This document shows, one piece after another, positions 1 through 7,507 of a stretch of DNA of 64,000 nt. Source of the stretch: an uncultured Flavobacteriales bacterium (GTDB lineage Bacteria; Bacteroidota; Bacteroidia; Flavobacteriales_D; Sanyastnellaceae); assembly GCA_938085105.1 (NCBI GenBank), contig CALKGK010000036.1:1-64000 (forward strand), read 5' to 3'. Below the pieces are notes generated by a model. It saw only the letters and a list, made by a program, of their open reading frames with translations, made no database searches and was not told the origin of the DNA. How positions within the stretch are numbered: position 1 is the stretch's first letter; each line of letters begins with the position of its first letter. Both the position numbers and the translations under genes were made by a program.

Positions 1-399
1 GTGGAGCCGGCGGGAGTCGAACCCGCGTCCAAATGAGGAACTTTCAAGCTTTCTACATGTTTAGACAATGCCTAATTTTCGACCGGTAGCCGACCATTGT
101 CCTACTACTACCGGCTTAGCTTGTGTTGATTTCGATCAGGCGTGCAAGCTCGGCCTTTTCTAGCTCCAATTTTACGATACCTCAGTGCTAATAGGAAAAG
201 AGCGATACCTATTGGCGAGGTAGCTCGTTCCGCCTCCTAGAGGCTGGAATTAGGTTAACAGACTTGGTCTGATTAAGCCGCGAGCGCGTAAGAAGTGTTG
301 TCATTTCTGACTTGTGCATTAAGATTAACGAGTCACCACACAAAAAACTCGACATGCTTACAGGATCATTCATCTCACTGTCAAATCCAGATCGGCCCC
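1..399 (-). ncRNA. ssrA: tmRNA (ssrA), lacking only the last bases of the CCA end
   Basis: Transfer-messenger RNA, which rescues stalled ribosomes and tags the nascent peptide for proteolysis. Read on the minus strand, the 5' end begins GGGGCCG at 399 and pairs with CGGCTCC near position 2-8, followed by discriminator A and the first C of CCA at position 1; the T-arm GGTTCGACTCC lies just before it. The tag frame ends at stop codon 273-275 and encodes a C-terminus NDNTSYALAA (276-305), the expected YALAA degron. The resume codon is not certain: AGA (306-308) aligns with the E. coli resume position, but a few codons upstream are also open. The window cuts the 3' end by about two bases. Confidence 0.95.
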
Positions 400-434
400 A
401 GAATAAAAGAACTTTCCTTATTTAAAAAGGGGTA

Positions 435-442
435 CAAAGATA
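435..442 (-). promoter_or_regulatory. -7 element TATCTTTG of the ssrA promoter
   Basis: Minus-strand match to the Bacteroidota -7 consensus TAnnTTTG. It sits 36 nt before the mature tmRNA 5' end, which fits a short leader removed by RNase P. No clear -33 TTG box was recognised. Confidence 0.6.
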
Positions 443-457
443 CGACCATTTAAAGAA

Positions 458-742
458 CTAGCGACGAACTGGTCGATTTTCTATCCGTTCCACTTCTACA
501 CCAAGTACTTTGATGCGTACTTTTGTGGGAACCCCGTCTTTACTACTATCTCCACCCAGATTCAATCTGCGCTGAAGTTCTCCGCCCAGTTTAGAACCAA
601 AATAGCCCACCACTTCCCAAATACCGCTTACCTTTTCGGTTTGCTCAACTTGAGGCGACGTTTTCACCACGGTAGTATCGGATTGCGCAAGGGTGCAAAT
701 CGAAATACCGAATAGCAGTAAGGTGAACAACATTTTTCTCAT
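458..742 (-). CDS. small secreted protein of unknown function
   Basis: A 94-residue protein. The chosen start (742) places a signal peptide, MRKMLFTLLLF..LAQ, at the very N-terminus; an upstream in-frame start at 802 would bury it behind 20 extra residues and run into the divergent gene at 803. The mature part is short and polar, with a central GIWEVVGYFGSKLGGELQRR segment and a basic tail. It lies between tmRNA and a divergent DUF3667 gene. I do not recognise the family; periplasmic or surface location is inferred from the signal peptide only. Confidence 0.6.
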   Translation of the reverse strand: MRKMLFTLLLFGISICTLAQSDTTVVKTSPQVEQTEKVSGIWEVVGYFGSKLGGELQRRLNLGGDSSKDGVPTKVRIKVLGVEVERIENRPVRR

Positions 743-802
743 GGTCGTTATCAAGACGCTTAGGCGCAGTGAAAAGTTACCAAAACTTTCTAAATTCCCC
801 AC

Positions 803-1543
803 ATGGAAACAAAAGAGGGTTGTAAGAATTGTGGTTTCTCCCTGTCGGCATCATTTGCTTTTTGCCCAAATTGTGGTCAGGAAACCAAAGACCGTTCTCA
901 ATCGATCGGTGAATTTTTCAATCATTTCCTTCGCGACTACTTCACCTTTGACAGCAAAATTTTCAAGAGTGTTTCCCCTTTACTCTTTCGACCTGGTTTC
1001 TTAACCAAAGAGTACTTTATTGGTCACCGAGTGCGCTACATACCGCCCCTCCGCCTTTACATTTTTATCAGTATTCTTTTCTTTCTCTTATTGAATTTGT
1101 TTTCGGGTACGAGCAATGAAGTCCTTCTTACCGAAGATCAGGATTGGAATCAACTCTTTGAAACCTACCTCCCGAAGTTGTTCTTTGCCCTGCTCCCATT
1201 GTTCGCACTGATTCTTTTGCCCCTCTACCTTCGAAGTAAAGCCTCTTTCATCAAGCATTTTGTTTTTTCTCTCCATTTCCACAGTTTTCTTTTTTTGGCC
1301 GGAAGTGCGTATTTGCTTTTGAGTGAAATATTCGACCAGCTTAACTTACTCTGGGTCAACAGTATTCTCGCGGCCGGCTTTGCTTTATTGTATGTCCTAT
1401 ACCTCTTTCTCGCGCTGAAGAGGGTCTATAACCAAGGAAAAGGAAAAACGTTTTTAAAACTCGTGCTTCTTGTTGCGATCTATGGAGGAGTGCTCTTTTC
1501 GAGTATCCTCGTGGTGTATCTTCTCTTGTTGAAGCAAGGCTGA
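803..1543 (+). CDS. DUF3667 family membrane protein with N-terminal zinc ribbon
   Basis: A 246-residue protein. Four cysteines (C7, C10, C21, C24) form a treble-clef/zinc-ribbon-like knuckle ending in CPNCGQ, followed by the DUF3667 core with the features 'RPGFLTKEY..GHRVRYIPPLRLYIF'. About five hydrophobic segments follow (roughly residues 80-103, 126-143, 150-178, 182-206, 220-243), so it is an inner-membrane protein with a cytosolic ribbon. DUF3667 proteins are common in Bacteroidota and have no established biochemical role. It is monocistronic, divergent from the small secreted gene and followed by the dehydrogenase at 1593. Confidence 0.8.
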   Translation: METKEGCKNCGFSLSASFAFCPNCGQETKDRSQSIGEFFNHFLRDYFTFDSKIFKSVSPLLFRPGFLTKEYFIGHRVRYIPPLRLYIFISILFFLLLNLFSGTSNEVLLTEDQDWNQLFETYLPKLFFALLPLFALILLPLYLRSKASFIKHFVFSLHFHSFLFLAGSAYLLLSEIFDQLNLLWVNSILAAGFALLYVLYLFLALKRVYNQGKGKTFLKLVLLVAIYGGVLFSSILVVYLLLLKQG

Positions 1544-1592
1544 ATCCACTGAAAATTGGTATTTTCGCCTCCAACCATAAAACCGGATCTCC

Positions 1593-2804
1593 GTGAAAGT
1601 AGGCATCATTCGAGAAGGAAAAACTCCACCAGACAAACGTGTACCACTCAGCCCAGAGCAATGTGCCTTGGTCAAAAAGCAGTACTCCAATATCGAATTG
1701 GTAGTTCAACCCAGTCCGATCAGAAAATTCCAAGATGATGCATACCGTGAGCAGGGCATTGACCTTCAAGAGGATTTGAGCGATTGTGATGTGCTTTTTG
1801 GAGTGAAAGAGGTTCCGATGGACATGCTCATCCCCAATAAAACTTACTTTTTCTTCTCCCATACCTTCAAACTTCAGCCCTACAATGCGAAGCTTCTTCG
1901 GACGATTTTGAATAAAAAAATTCGTTTGGTTGACTACGAAGTGATCAAAGATGAAAAGGGCAAACGTTTAATTGGTTTTGGTAGATACGCGGGAATTGTA
2001 GGCTGCTACAACGGTATTCGAACTTACGGTTTGAAGCACGATTTGTATGATTTGAAGCCCGCCCATTTGTGTGAAGACCGGCTCGAAATGGAATCCGAAT
2101 TAAGTAAAGTGAAGTTCCCTGCCAACACCAAATTGGTGCTCACCGGCTTTGGAAGAGTGGGACACGGAGCTCGCGAAACCTTGGCCAAATTAGGGATGAA
2201 AGAAGTGGATAAAGAAGCCTTTCTTTCAGAGAAATTTGATGATGCGGTATTTACGCATCTGAACACTCAAGACTACAACCGCAGAAAAAGTGATGGAGGC
2301 TTCGATAAGTCTGAATTCTACAAAGATCCATCGGGTTATGAATCTTGTTTCATGCAATATGCAAGCGTAGCCAACATGTACATTCCTTGCCACTATTGGA
2401 GTGAAGGTTCACCTTTCATTTTTACCCGCTCCGATATGAAAGAGGAGGCTTGGAACATTTCTGTTGTGGCTGATATTTCTTGCGACATCGATGGCCCTGT
2501 GGCTTCAACCATTCGCCCTTCAACCATTGCTGACCCTATTTATGGCTATGACCCAAGCGCAGAATCTGAAGTAGATTTCACCAATCCAAACGCCATTGCT
2601 GTAATGGCCGTAGACAATTTACCTTGTGAACTTCCCAAAGATGCATCTGCCGATTTTGGAAGCGAACTCATCAAGCACGTCTTGCCCGCTTTGTTCGGAG
2701 AAGACCCTACGGATATCATCGGTAGAGCTTCAGAAACCAACTTAAAAGGGGAATTGACACCACAGTTTTCTTACCTGCAGGAGTATGCAGACGCTGCAAA
2801 GTAG
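1593..2804 (+). CDS. AlaDh/PNT-fold dehydrogenase, lysine-ketoglutarate reductase (saccharopine dehydrogenase, lysine-forming) type
   Basis: A 403-residue protein with a GTG start directly followed by KVGIIREGKTPPDKRV, the N-terminal signature of the alanine-dehydrogenase/transhydrogenase fold. Segments such as CDVLFGVKEVP, FFFSHTFKLQPYN and TGFGRVGHGA (Rossmann nucleotide loop, about residues 184-193) match what I recall of the lysine-forming saccharopine dehydrogenase/LKR branch better than true alanine dehydrogenase. The likely reaction is NAD(P)-dependent condensation of lysine with 2-oxoglutarate, in either direction. A saccharopine-dehydrogenase partner is encoded at 57157-58491. It converges on the TonB-like gene with 3 nt between stops. 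Substrate is inferred. Confidence 0.65.
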   Translation: MKVGIIREGKTPPDKRVPLSPEQCALVKKQYSNIELVVQPSPIRKFQDDAYREQGIDLQEDLSDCDVLFGVKEVPMDMLIPNKTYFFFSHTFKLQPYNAKLLRTILNKKIRLVDYEVIKDEKGKRLIGFGRYAGIVGCYNGIRTYGLKHDLYDLKPAHLCEDRLEMESELSKVKFPANTKLVLTGFGRVGHGARETLAKLGMKEVDKEAFLSEKFDDAVFTHLNTQDYNRRKSDGGFDKSEFYKDPSGYESCFMQYASVANMYIPCHYWSEGSPFIFTRSDMKEEAWNISVVADISCDIDGPVASTIRPSTIADPIYGYDPSAESEVDFTNPNAIAVMAVDNLPCELPKDASADFGSELIKHVLPALFGEDPTDIIGRASETNLKGELTPQFSYLQEYADAAK

Positions 2805-2807
2805 CTC

Positions 2808-3545
2808 TTAATTGTTCTGAGGAATGAAGCGGTAAACGATTTTGCCCGGACTCTTTTTCGGGGCATTGCTTTTTGCTGCGAACTTTGATTTGAGTGCACT
2901 ATTTACGGCCTCCTCTAGGAGACAATCGTCTTGTGTGCTCTTGGTTTCATCTACCGAGGCAGACACCACGTAACCGGCCTGATCAACTACAACGAGTACC
3001 TCCACCTTTCCACCACCCTTACAAAGGTATCCTGGGATGTGTATATTGCTTGGATTTCTGCCCGGGACATCCGCTAAAGCTGTCACGTTTCCATTGAAAG
3101 ACTTCCCGAAATAATCGTAGTTCTCCAAGGGTTCCTTTTGCTCCTTGTTGTTATTATTGGTTTTTGAAGGATCATTTTCTTGTTCTCCCGCTTCTCGTTC
3201 TTGCCGAAGACGCTCAAACTCCTCCTGTTCGAATCGATTTAACTCATCCTCCACATCTTTTGACATCTTCTCGCTGGGTAGCGAATAACTCGATCTTTCC
3301 TCACTAAGCTCACTATTGGCATTGGCCATGAGGTTGGCGATTTGTTCATTCACACGGTCAGCGATTTGATCTTCCAGCGAAACCTCCTCTGCCACCTCTT
3401 CTACTTCACCCAAAAAATCCACTTCGATGTAAGCCTCTTCTACTCCACCGTAATCGATTTGCTGGAAAGAGAAATAAACCAAAGCAATGGCATGAACAAG
3501 CAGGGTAATGATGATAGCATACAGGATGATCTGCTTTTTCGACAT
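2808..3545 (-). CDS. TonB-like energy-transducer protein
   Basis: A 245-residue protein with one N-terminal membrane helix (about residues 6-28), a long charged and Glu-rich periplasmic linker with predicted coiled-coil character (about 55-150), and a C-terminal TonB-type domain carrying VEVLVVVDQAGYVVSASV and a final 'SPGKIVYRFIPQ' strand. TonB proteins couple the inner-membrane proton gradient to outer-membrane receptors; no ExbB/ExbD genes are adjacent, so it may be a TonB-family protein with another role. A perfect TAnnTTTG element lies only 4 nt upstream of ATG, so the mRNA is predicted to be leaderless. Confidence 0.7.
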   Translation of the reverse strand: MSKKQIILYAIIITLLVHAIALVYFSFQQIDYGGVEEAYIEVDFLGEVEEVAEEVSLEDQIADRVNEQIANLMANANSELSEERSSYSLPSEKMSKDVEDELNRFEQEEFERLRQEREAGEQENDPSKTNNNNKEQKEPLENYDYFGKSFNGNVTALADVPGRNPSNIHIPGYLCKGGGKVEVLVVVDQAGYVVSASVDETKSTQDDCLLEEAVNSALKSKFAAKSNAPKKSPGKIVYRFIPQNN

Positions 3546-3549
3546 GGAA

Positions 3550-3557
3550 CAAAGATA
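3550..3557 (-). promoter_or_regulatory. -7 element TATCTTTG, 4 nt before the TonB-like gene start
   Basis: Minus-strand TAnnTTTG match; the spacer to ATG is TTCC. With transcription starting 4-5 nt past this element the A of ATG would be +1, giving a leaderless mRNA. One of eight such arrangements in the window. Confidence 0.65.
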
Positions 3558-3581
3558 AACAAGCTTTTCCCTTTGAGCTCT

Positions 3582-4301
3582 CTAGTCAATAAGAACTACG
3601 CTTCCACTACCATTATTGCTGATCGTGCTGTTTTGTGGAGATCCGGAGTGTCGAATATCACCGCTACCACTCAAAGAAAGGCTCATTTCGTCTTTAGCGT
3701 AGATCGATAAGGTTCCGCTACCATCGTTGCTTGCATCAACCGTATTGGCTTTTAGACTCAAAGAATTCACATCTCCACTTCCATCCAAATCGATCTCCAA
3801 ATCATTGGCGTCTCCGCTCAACATGATGTTTCCCGAACCACTTGCATCCACCTCCAAATCACTCGTTTTGATTTTGCAAGAGAGGTCGCCACTACCTTCA
3901 GAAACAATTTTAAAATCATCTGCCTTCAAAGCACCCAAAGTCTCCACACTTCCAGAGCCGCTGTGCACCAACTTTACAATGCCGTTAGTAATGATCTCTA
4001 CTTGAATTTCTTCCGTAGGGCGGATGCATTCGCTGAGTTCTACTGTTAAGCGATCGCCGTTTACATCCGTTTTGATGAATGGGAGCAAGTTTTCTTGAGC
4101 CTTCACCAAGATTTTATTTTGATCTGTAAGTCCCGCTTGTCGCACCAAAACATTCAACTCACAATCTATGTACAAGACATCATACTCTTCTACCGATCTT
4201 CGCTCTTCCAAGTTCGTACCAGTTCCATCAATGCAATCTGCGCAGGAAATAAAAAGGAGAGGGAGGATAAAAAAGAGGGCTATGTTGAAACGATTTGTCA
4301 T
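3582..4301 (-). CDS. DUF2807 (GIN/head domain) lipoprotein
   Basis: A 239-residue exported protein. The N-terminus is a hydrophobic signal ending in a lipobox-like LLFISC|A (Cys near residue 20), so it is probably a lipoprotein. The mature part holds the right-handed beta-helix-like repeats of DUF2807: recurring GSGxx steps (GSGSVETLG, GSGDLSC, GSGNIML, GSGDVNS, GSGTLS, GSGDIRHSG, GSGSVVL) and an initial segment about what 'Y D V L Y I D C' residues suggest is the conserved strand. Such proteins are common at the Bacteroidota surface and have no firm function. It faces the TonB-like gene on the same strand, 36 nt upstream. Confidence 0.8.
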   Translation of the reverse strand: MTNRFNIALFFILPLLFISCADCIDGTGTNLEERRSVEEYDVLYIDCELNVLVRQAGLTDQNKILVKAQENLLPFIKTDVNGDRLTVELSECIRPTEEIQVEIITNGIVKLVHSGSGSVETLGALKADDFKIVSEGSGDLSCKIKTSDLEVDASGSGNIMLSGDANDLEIDLDGSGDVNSLSLKANTVDASNDGSGTLSIYAKDEMSLSLSGSGDIRHSGSPQNSTISNNGSGSVVLID

Positions 4302-4404
4302 GTTGGTACGTTTGTTGATTTAAGTTATTTGTGAATTTGAGTTTTCAATGGACACTCAGTTTACTTAAAAAAAGTGTAATTTTAACTCAAACGAATTGAA
4401 CAAT

Positions 4405-4803
4405 ATGAAAAAATTATTTCTTCTATTTGGATTAGTAGCATTTTTCGCAACTGCTGCTAGCGCTCAAACCACAGCGGCCAAAGAAACAAAAGCGAAAACA
4501 GAAAAAGTAGCTAAGAAGGCAGACAAAGAAACTGCGACAAAAAAGGAATGCGCTAAAGAAGGTGCTGCTTGTTGTTCTAAAGACAAAGCCAAAGGTAAAG
4601 ATGGAGCTGCATGCTGCTCAAAAGATAAAGCATCGAAAGATGGTGCATCTTGTTCTAAAGACGGAAAGAAAAAAGGAGCTTGCTGTTCTAAAGATGGAGC
4701 CAAAGCTGAAGCTAAGCCGGCAGCAAAAGAAGCTGCAAGTGGAAAAGCTGCTGCCCCGAAAAAGAAAACCAGTGGAAAATCTGCTTCTTTGAAGAAAGGA
4801 TAA
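4405..4803 (+). CDS. secreted Cys/Lys-rich low-complexity protein with CCSKD repeats
   Basis: A 132-residue protein. ATG 4405 starts a good signal peptide (MKKLFLLFGLVAFFATAASAQ); a TTG three codons upstream is less likely. The mature part is almost entirely Lys, Ala, Ser, Asp and Cys. It contains eight cysteines, mostly as CC pairs in the repeat units AACCSKD, AACCSKD, ASCSKDG, GACCSKDG between residues about 50 and 95, then a Lys/Ala tail. I recognise no family. Metal binding or disulfide cross-linking in the envelope is inference from the Cys content. It is a single-gene unit closed by a strong terminator. Confidence 0.75.
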   Translation: MKKLFLLFGLVAFFATAASAQTTAAKETKAKTEKVAKKADKETATKKECAKEGAACCSKDKAKGKDGAACCSKDKASKDGASCSKDGKKKGACCSKDGAKAEAKPAAKEAASGKAAAPKKKTSGKSASLKKG

Positions 4804-4820
4804 TTTCTCCAAACGATATA

Positions 4821-4856
4821 AAAAAACCCTTGTTCCAGATGGAGCGAGGGTTTTTT
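4821..4856. terminator. bidirectional intrinsic terminator
   Basis: A 16-bp stem (AAAAAACCCTTGTTCC paired with GGAGCGAGGGTTTTTT, two G-U pairs) with loop AGAT, T-rich on both strands. It lies between the Cys/Lys-rich gene (+) and lhgO (-), and can serve both convergent genes. Confidence 0.85.
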
Positions 4857-4881
4857 ATTTGACCTTTTTTTGTTGTGTAGA

Positions 4882-6096
4882 TTAGAATGAGAAGTGCTTC
4901 TCCACCATCTCTGCCACCTGCTCACCAATAGCCAAAGAAGCCGTAGCCGCTGGCGATGGAGCATTCAACACGTGAATACTGTGATCGGTGTACTCAATCC
5001 GAAAATCATCTCTTGTATCACCATCCTGTCTCAAAAGCAAAGCACGAACTCCTGCTCTACCCGGACGAATATCTTCCATTGTCAAAGAAGGAATCATTCG
5101 CTGGAGCGTCGAAAGAAAGAGTCTTTTAGAGAAAGCCCTTCTGTATTCATTGATTCCAAAAGACATGTTTTTCATGAAGAGTTTCCAAGTACCAGGATAG
5201 CTTAGGGCATCCATGGTATCCTTCAAATCGAAATCGGTTTTACCGTAGCCTTCTCTCTTAAAAGTGAATACTGCATTGGGTCCGCACTCGATCTCTCCAT
5301 CCGTCATTCGAGTAAAATGCACTCCCAAGAAGGGGAAATCTGGATTCGGCACAGGATAAATCAAGTGTTTTACCTTATGTTTTCCCTGATCTGTGAGTTC
5401 GTAGTAGTCTCCACGGAAGCCCACAACCTTTTCTTTCAGTGCTACTCCGTCCTTTCGTGCCAAACGATCTGCCTGCAAACCACCACAGAATACGAGCACT
5501 TTAGCGCGGTATTTATTCTTGTTGGTGATCACGATAGCGCCATCTTGTAATTTCTCGAAACTCTGAGCTTCTTCATTCAAGTGCACTGCGCTTTCAGACT
5601 GCTGTGCAATGGCAAGTTCCGCCATTTTATTTGTTGCCCCACGATAATCGATGATCCCTGTGCAAGCCACATGCAAACCGTCAATCGCTTCAACGTGCGG
5701 TTCTATTTCTCGTATCTCCGCAGCATTGATTCTCGTCAGACCTTCAATCTCATTTTCAATTCCTGTGCGATGGATTTTCTCCAAGTTTGGAAGTTCTTTT
5801 TTGTCGGTAGCCACCACTACTTTTCCGCAAACATCATGATCAATGCCGTATTTCTGGGCAAATTTCACCAATTCTCTTCGCCCTTTGATACAGTTCACTG
5901 CTTTCAAGCTGCCCGGTTTATAATACAATCCGGAATGGATCACTCCTGAATTGTTTCCGGTTTGATGGTTGGCCAGCTCTTCTTCTTTTTCGAGGAGAAG
6001 AATACTTTTATTGGGGTGGCGTTCTTGAAGTTTGAACAGTGTTGCTGCACCGACAATACCTCCGCCAATAATGATAATATCAAATTGTTGTTCCAC
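4882..6096 (-). CDS. lhgO: L-2-hydroxyglutarate oxidase, FAD-dependent (DAO family)
   Basis: Oxidises L-2-hydroxyglutarate to 2-oxoglutarate, passing electrons to the quinone pool or oxygen. The dinucleotide-binding motif IIIGGGIVGAATLFKL is at the N-terminus, followed by NNSGVIHSGLYY and, near the C-terminus, RPGRAGVRALLL, all typical of LhgO/L2HGDH. The start is set to GTG 6096 (404 residues): the in-frame ATG at 6129 lies upstream of the TACCTTTG promoter element (6116-6123) and so would not be transcribed. It diverges from the UMF1 transporter. In bacteria the enzyme salvages L-2-hydroxyglutarate, including that from lysine/glutarate breakdown. Confidence 0.88.
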   Translation of the reverse strand: MEQQFDIIIIGGGIVGAATLFKLQERHPNKSILLLEKEEELANHQTGNNSGVIHSGLYYKPGSLKAVNCIKGRRELVKFAQKYGIDHDVCGKVVVATDKKELPNLEKIHRTGIENEIEGLTRINAAEIREIEPHVEAIDGLHVACTGIIDYRGATNKMAELAIAQQSESAVHLNEEAQSFEKLQDGAIVITNKNKYRAKVLVFCGGLQADRLARKDGVALKEKVVGFRGDYYELTDQGKHKVKHLIYPVPNPDFPFLGVHFTRMTDGEIECGPNAVFTFKREGYGKTDFDLKDTMDALSYPGTWKLFMKNMSFGINEYRRAFSKRLFLSTLQRMIPSLTMEDIRPGRAGVRALLLRQDGDTRDDFRIEYTDHSIHVLNAPSPAATASLAIGEQVAEMVEKHFSF

Positions 6097-6115
6097 AAGA
6101 ATTCTTTTGAGAGGA

Positions 6116-6123
6116 CAAAGGTA
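6116..6123 (-). promoter_or_regulatory. -7 element TACCTTTG of lhgO
   Basis: Minus-strand TAnnTTTG match, 19 nt before GTG 6096. It lies inside the longer open frame starting at 6129 and therefore decides the start codon. Confidence 0.6.
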
Positions 6124-6157
6124 GTACAAAGCAGTTGTTTGGCTGCTTCTTTCAGCT

Positions 6158-6165
6158 TACCTTTC
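6158..6165 (+). promoter_or_regulatory. candidate -7 element TACCTTTC, 5 nt before the transporter start
   Basis: One mismatch to TAnnTTTG (final C for G), spacer ACTCC, then ATG 6171. Same geometry as the leaderless genes, but weaker because of the mismatch. Confidence 0.4.
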
Positions 6166-6170
6166 ACTCC

Positions 6171-7499
6171 ATGTTATCGAAAACCAACGAAAAGGTCAAA
6201 AAGGCCTGGGCTTTCTACGATTGGGCCAACAGTGTTTACCCATTAGTAATCAGCACTGCTATCTTCCCCATGTTTTATGAGGCCGTTACGGGAGCTGAGA
6301 ACAATCCTTCAGGTACAGACCATGTTCTTTTCTGGGGGATTGACTTTGTAAACACAGAGTTGTATTCTTACGTCATTGCCGTCTCTTTCCTTTTTGTCAT
6401 CATCCTATCTCCTCCGCTATCGGGAATTGCGGACGCTGGTGGTAAAAAGAAATTTTTCTTGAGTCTGTTCTGCTACTTGGGGGCACTTGCTTGTGCGAGC
6501 TTGTTCTTCTTCGACCCCATGCATCTTGAATGGAGCATGCTCCCTGTAATGATTGCAAGTTTGGGCTATTGGGGAAGCATCGTTTTTTACAATGCCTTTC
6601 TCCCCGAAATTGCTCCTCCAGAAGAACACGATAGACTGAGTGCTCGCGGGTTTTCCATGGGTTACATTGGTAGCGTATTGCTCTTAACGGTTAATCTTGG
6701 AATGATACTCGGCCTGGAAAACGGAACCGATTATATTCCTTGGTGTTTTGTGATGGTTGCCCTTTGGTGGGCAGGGTTTGCACAAGTCACCCTCCGTAAA
6801 CTCCCCGATAATCCTTACGCTAAAAAAATCCAAGGTTCTGCTTGGAAAGCGGGATTTAGTGAGGTTAAAAAAGTGTTTCATCAAGTGCTTCAAACCCGTC
6901 GTTTATTGCGCTACCTCATCGCTTTTTTCGTATTCAGCATGGCCGTTCAGACCATCATGTTGATGGCTCAATTTTTCGGGATGAAGGAAATACATCAGGT
7001 CATTGATGGCGTTGAAAAAACCGGACTCACCTCTGCACAATTCATCATTGCCATCTTGCTCATTCAAGTAATTGCGATTCCCGGGGCTTTTCTTTTTTCT
7101 CGAGTTTCTGAAAAGTGGGGAAATATCTTCACCTTAAAAATTGCCCTTTTCTTATGGATCGGTGTTTGCATTTTTGCCTATGCTATTGTCGACACCCCAA
7201 ACGAATTTTACATTGCCGCAGCTTGGATTGGTTTCATCATGGGGGGAACACAATCTCTCGGACGATCAACCTATTCCAAATTTCTCCCTGAGACACAAGA
7301 TCACGCTTCGTTTTTCAGCTTTTACGACATTCTAGAAAAGGCTGGAATCGTGATTGGGATGATCAGTTTTGGTGCAATTGAGGGAATGAGCGATAACATG
7401 CGAACCCCTATTCTTGCTCTGGTACTGTTCTTTGGTGTAGGGATGATTCTCTTGTTCTTTGTTCCGAACAAAGAGCGAACTCTCAAAGCCGAAGCTTAA
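6171..7499 (+). CDS. MFS transporter, UMF1/Atg22-like family
   Basis: A 442-residue integral membrane protein with about 12 hydrophobic segments. The N-terminus KAWAFYDWANSVYPLVI is the hallmark of the UMF1 (unknown major facilitator) family related to yeast vacuolar amino-acid effluxer Atg22; 'GGTQSLGRSTYSKFLPE' in the second half is also typical. Substrate is unknown in bacteria; amino-acid or small-molecule efflux is a family-based guess. ATG 6171 was preferred to 6135 because it fits the family N-terminus and the candidate promoter at 6158. The gene converges on the OmpA gene with 8 nt between. Confidence 0.85.
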   Translation: MLSKTNEKVKKAWAFYDWANSVYPLVISTAIFPMFYEAVTGAENNPSGTDHVLFWGIDFVNTELYSYVIAVSFLFVIILSPPLSGIADAGGKKKFFLSLFCYLGALACASLFFFDPMHLEWSMLPVMIASLGYWGSIVFYNAFLPEIAPPEEHDRLSARGFSMGYIGSVLLLTVNLGMILGLENGTDYIPWCFVMVALWWAGFAQVTLRKLPDNPYAKKIQGSAWKAGFSEVKKVFHQVLQTRRLLRYLIAFFVFSMAVQTIMLMAQFFGMKEIHQVIDGVEKTGLTSAQFIIAILLIQVIAIPGAFLFSRVSEKWGNIFTLKIALFLWIGVCIFAYAIVDTPNEFYIAAAWIGFIMGGTQSLGRSTYSKFLPETQDHASFFSFYDILEKAGIVIGMISFGAIEGMSDNMRTPILALVLFFGVGMILLFFVPNKERTLKAEA

Positions 7500-7507
7500 T
7501 GCGATAG

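Noticed and set aside
4464-4964. Minus-strand open frame opposite the Cys/Lys-rich gene
   Set aside because: Low-complexity mirror of the Lys/Ala/Cys repeats, crosses the terminator, and has no recognisable domain; it is a shadow of biased composition.
6097-6129. ATG 6129 as the lhgO start
   Set aside because: It lies upstream of the TACCTTTG promoter element at 6116-6123, and the added 11 residues are not part of the enzyme family N-terminus.
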